Under the pieces are notes generated by a model that saw only the letters and a list, made by a program, of their open reading frames with translations, was not told where the DNA came from and did no database searches. Below are positions 5,277 through 6,827 of a DNA stretch of 6,827 nucleotides, piece after piece. How positions within the stretch are numbered: the first letter of the stretch is position 1; the number at the start of each line of letters is the position of its first letter. The position numbers and the translations under genes were made by a program. This stretch comes from an uncultured Ruminococcus sp. (GTDB lineage: Bacteria > Bacillota > Clostridia > Oscillospirales > CAG-272): the NCBI GenBank assembly GCA_902773455.1, contig CACYEW010000017.1, forward strand, positions 1-6,827, given 5' to 3'.

Positions 5277-5825
5277 ATGCGGAATACGGTTTTCAAGGCT
5301 GAGCTTATGACCGAGACCGAGGTCAGACGCGCGGTAACGCGCATATCTCACGAGATCGTCGAAAAAAACAAGGGAACGGAAGATCTTCTGCTCGTAGGCG
5401 TACGCAGACGCGGTATGCCGATAGCCGAAATGATAAAAGAAAATATCAAAAAGATCGAAGGATCGGATATCCCCTGCGGCGAGCTCGATATAAAATTCTA
5501 CCGCGACGATATCTCAAAAGAGAACCGCGATCCGCTCGTAAAGCCGTCAGAGCTACCGTTTGACGTCAGTGGGAAGAAAGTCGTTATCGTCGACGACGTG
5601 ATGTATACGGGCAGAACGGCGAGAGCCGCGATAGAGGCGATATTCGCAAAGGGGCGCCCGAGCTGCATACAGCTCGCCGTGCTTGTTGACCGCGGTCACA
5701 GAGAGCTTCCGATCAGGGCGGATTACGTAGGCAAAAACGTACCCACGTCTCATTCGGAGGCGATACGCGTGTGTATGCCTGAATACGACGGCAAATGCTG
5801 CGTACAACTTATGCAAATCGGCTGA
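5277..5825 (+). CDS. pyrR: Bifunctional pyr operon attenuation protein / uracil phosphoribosyltransferase PyrR
   Basis: This 182-residue protein has the normal PyrR length and high visible similarity to Bacillus PyrR throughout: TRISHEIVEKNKG (21-33), FYRDD, then the PRPP-binding motif VVIVDDVMYTGRT (102-114, acidic pair Asp106-Asp107), GRPSCIQLAVLVDRGHRELPIRADYVGKNVPTS. Family role: a cytoplasmic RNA-binding regulator that senses UMP/UTP and binds pyr leader RNA; many members also convert uracil and PRPP to UMP. The ATG at 5277 begins directly after the attenuator U-tract, and its ribosome binding site lies in the terminator stem. A later in-frame ATG (5307) would delete ten residues that align with the family N-terminus and has no clear ribosome binding site. 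It is followed 34 bases on by the permease gene, with no terminator between. It most likely autoregulates through its own leader. Confidence 0.96.
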   Translation: MRNTVFKAELMTETEVRRAVTRISHEIVEKNKGTEDLLLVGVRRRGMPIAEMIKENIKKIEGSDIPCGELDIKFYRDDISKENRDPLVKPSELPFDVSGKKVVIVDDVMYTGRTARAAIEAIFAKGRPSCIQLAVLVDRGHRELPIRADYVGKNVPTSHSEAIRVCMPEYDGKCCVQLMQIG

Positions 5826-5844
5826 CAATCAGCTGAAAATAAAC

Positions 5845-5849
5845 GGAGG
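5845..5849 (+). promoter_or_regulatory. Ribosome binding site of the uracil permease gene
   Basis: GGAGG lies 10 bases before the ATG at 5860, in the 34-base gap after pyrR. There is no promoter or hairpin in the gap, so the permease relies on the pyrR transcript. Confidence 0.8.
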
Positions 5850-5859
5850 AAAAAATAAA

Positions 5860-6827
5860 ATGAAACTCATCTACAACGTTCAGGACAAGCCGTCATTCGG
5901 CAAAACGCTGATCTTTGCGTTCCAGCAGCTGCTCGCCATACTCGCGGCGACGATAGCCGTACCGGCGATAGTCGGCAACGGAATGTCGCAGTCTGCGGCT
6001 CTCTTCGGCGCCGGCGTCGGCACGCTCGTTTACCTTCTCTTCACGAAATTCAAAAGCCCGGTCTTCTTAGGCTCGTCGTTCGCGTTCCTCGGCTCGATGT
6101 TCGCGGCGTTCGGCGGCGCGGCTTCCGTATCCGTCGGTTACCTCGGACTGCTCTTCGGCGCGCTCTTCGCAGGTCTCGTATACGTAGTGATCGCGATAGT
6201 CGTCAAATTCGCAGGCGTTAAGTGGATCAACAAGCTTATGCCCGCGGTCGTTATCGGCCCGACGGTCGCCATCATAGGACTTTCGCTCGCCGGCAACGCC
6301 ATAAGCGATCTGACAAAAGGCAACGTAACGCACGAAGTCATCAACAAAGCACTGAACGATACGGCTGACGCGATCGTGGACGTACCCGCTCAGGTCCAGA
6401 ACGCTTCTCCTTATATATGCCTCATATGCGGTCTCGTAACGCTCCTCGTAGTCGTTATCTGCTCCGTATACGGCAAAAAAATGGCTAAAATGATCCCGTT
6501 CATCATCGGTATCGCGGCAGGCTACGCCGTTGCGGCGATATTCACGGTCATAGGCAACGCTGCAAACGTCCCCGCTCTCCAGGTCATCAATTTCTCGGCT
6601 TTCGCGAATATGCAGTGGATCCCCGAATTCACGTTCATCAAAGCGTTCGAAGGCTTCGGTGCCGTCACGGGCGAATACATAGCAACCGTAGCGGTCGCGT
6701 ACATACCCGTAGCGTTCGTCGTCTTCGCGGAACACATAGCCGACCACAAGAACCTTTCCTCCATTATAGAACAGGATCTGCTTGAAGATCCGGGCCTCTC
6801 CAACACCCTCCTCGGCGACGGCGTAGG
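5860..6827 (+). CDS. pyrP: Uracil permease, NCS2 family (3' end outside window)
   Basis: The frame is open from the ATG at 5860 to the window edge: 322 residues plus two bases, roughly three quarters of a usual NCS2 permease of about 420-450 residues. Members import uracil, usually with protons, across the cytoplasmic membrane. Hydrophobic segments lie at about 17-38, 44-62, 67-90, 93-115, 126-147, 185-204, 211-232 and 272-290. GSSFAF (71-76) resembles the TM3 substrate-site loop of E. coli UraA. FAEHIADHKNLS (289-300), with Glu291, matches the conserved TM8 region holding the UraA substrate-binding glutamate. DPGLSNTLLGDG follows, as in Firmicute uracil permeases. The second conserved glutamate region (TM10, usually TTYGEN-like) lies beyond the window. 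Its position after pyrR supports uracil rather than xanthine or another purine as substrate. The name could equally be uraA. Confidence 0.93.
   Translation, partial: MKLIYNVQDKPSFGKTLIFAFQQLLAILAATIAVPAIVGNGMSQSAALFGAGVGTLVYLLFTKFKSPVFLGSSFAFLGSMFAAFGGAASVSVGYLGLLFGALFAGLVYVVIAIVVKFAGVKWINKLMPAVVIGPTVAIIGLSLAGNAISDLTKGNVTHEVINKALNDTADAIVDVPAQVQNASPYICLICGLVTLLVVVICSVYGKKMAKMIPFIIGIAAGYAVAAIFTVIGNAANVPALQVINFSAFANMQWIPEFTFIKAFEGFGAVTGEYIATVAVAYIPVAFVVFAEHIADHKNLSSIIEQDLLEDPGLSNTLLGDGV

Noticed and set aside
6067..6747. Minus-strand frame with an Asp/Arg/Tyr/Glu-rich product opposite the uracil permease
   Set aside because: The odd acidic-basic composition is what antisense reading of hydrophobic transmembrane codons gives (gtc/ctc/atc/gcg read in reverse). 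The plus strand is clearly a permease.

Overview
This window looks like chromosomal DNA from an uncultured, probably gut-dwelling Clostridia-type Firmicute. Coding sequence has moderately high GC with heavy use of AGA (Arg) and ATA (Ile) codons. The intergenic gaps are short and AT-rich and carry near-consensus sigma-70/sigma-A promoters, Shine-Dalgarno sites are of the GGAGG/AGGA type, and pyrimidine uptake is controlled by a PyrR attenuator. All of these fit that group; the taxonomic placement is inference.

Layout. Positions 1-291 hold the C-terminal end of an unrecognised protein. After a 14-base gap comes a complete family 2 glycoside hydrolase of the LacZ beta-galactosidase type (306-3299). 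A perfect 13-bp hairpin (3305-3331) separates it from a convergent small gene on the minus strand (3343-3753), which encodes a flavodoxin-like protein without an obvious FMN phosphate loop. That gene and the next, aspartate-semialdehyde dehydrogenase (asd, 3968-5050, +), are transcribed divergently from two strong promoters, each with 17-bp spacing. The window ends with a pyrimidine unit: promoter, structured leader, pyrR (5277-5825) and the first 322 codons of a uracil permease gene of the NCS2 family (pyrP/uraA type, 5860 to the window end).

How the parts work together. The sugar region suggests cytoplasmic hydrolysis of a beta-galactoside. The asd product feeds lysine, threonine and methionine synthesis. 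In the pyr unit the leader contains a hexaloop matching the CNGNGA motif of PyrR binding loops, an antiterminator that overlaps its stem, and a terminator. PyrR charged with uridine nucleotides should therefore shut down its own gene and the downstream permease. The unusual part is compactness: the terminator U-tract runs directly into the pyrR ATG and the only Shine-Dalgarno lies inside the terminator stem, so one switch could control both transcription and translation. I see no mobile element, CRISPR array, tRNA or rRNA. Gaps between genes are all under 230 bases and are accounted for by promoters, leader RNA and terminators. I do not see an entirely new system; the pyr leader is the most distinctive piece.
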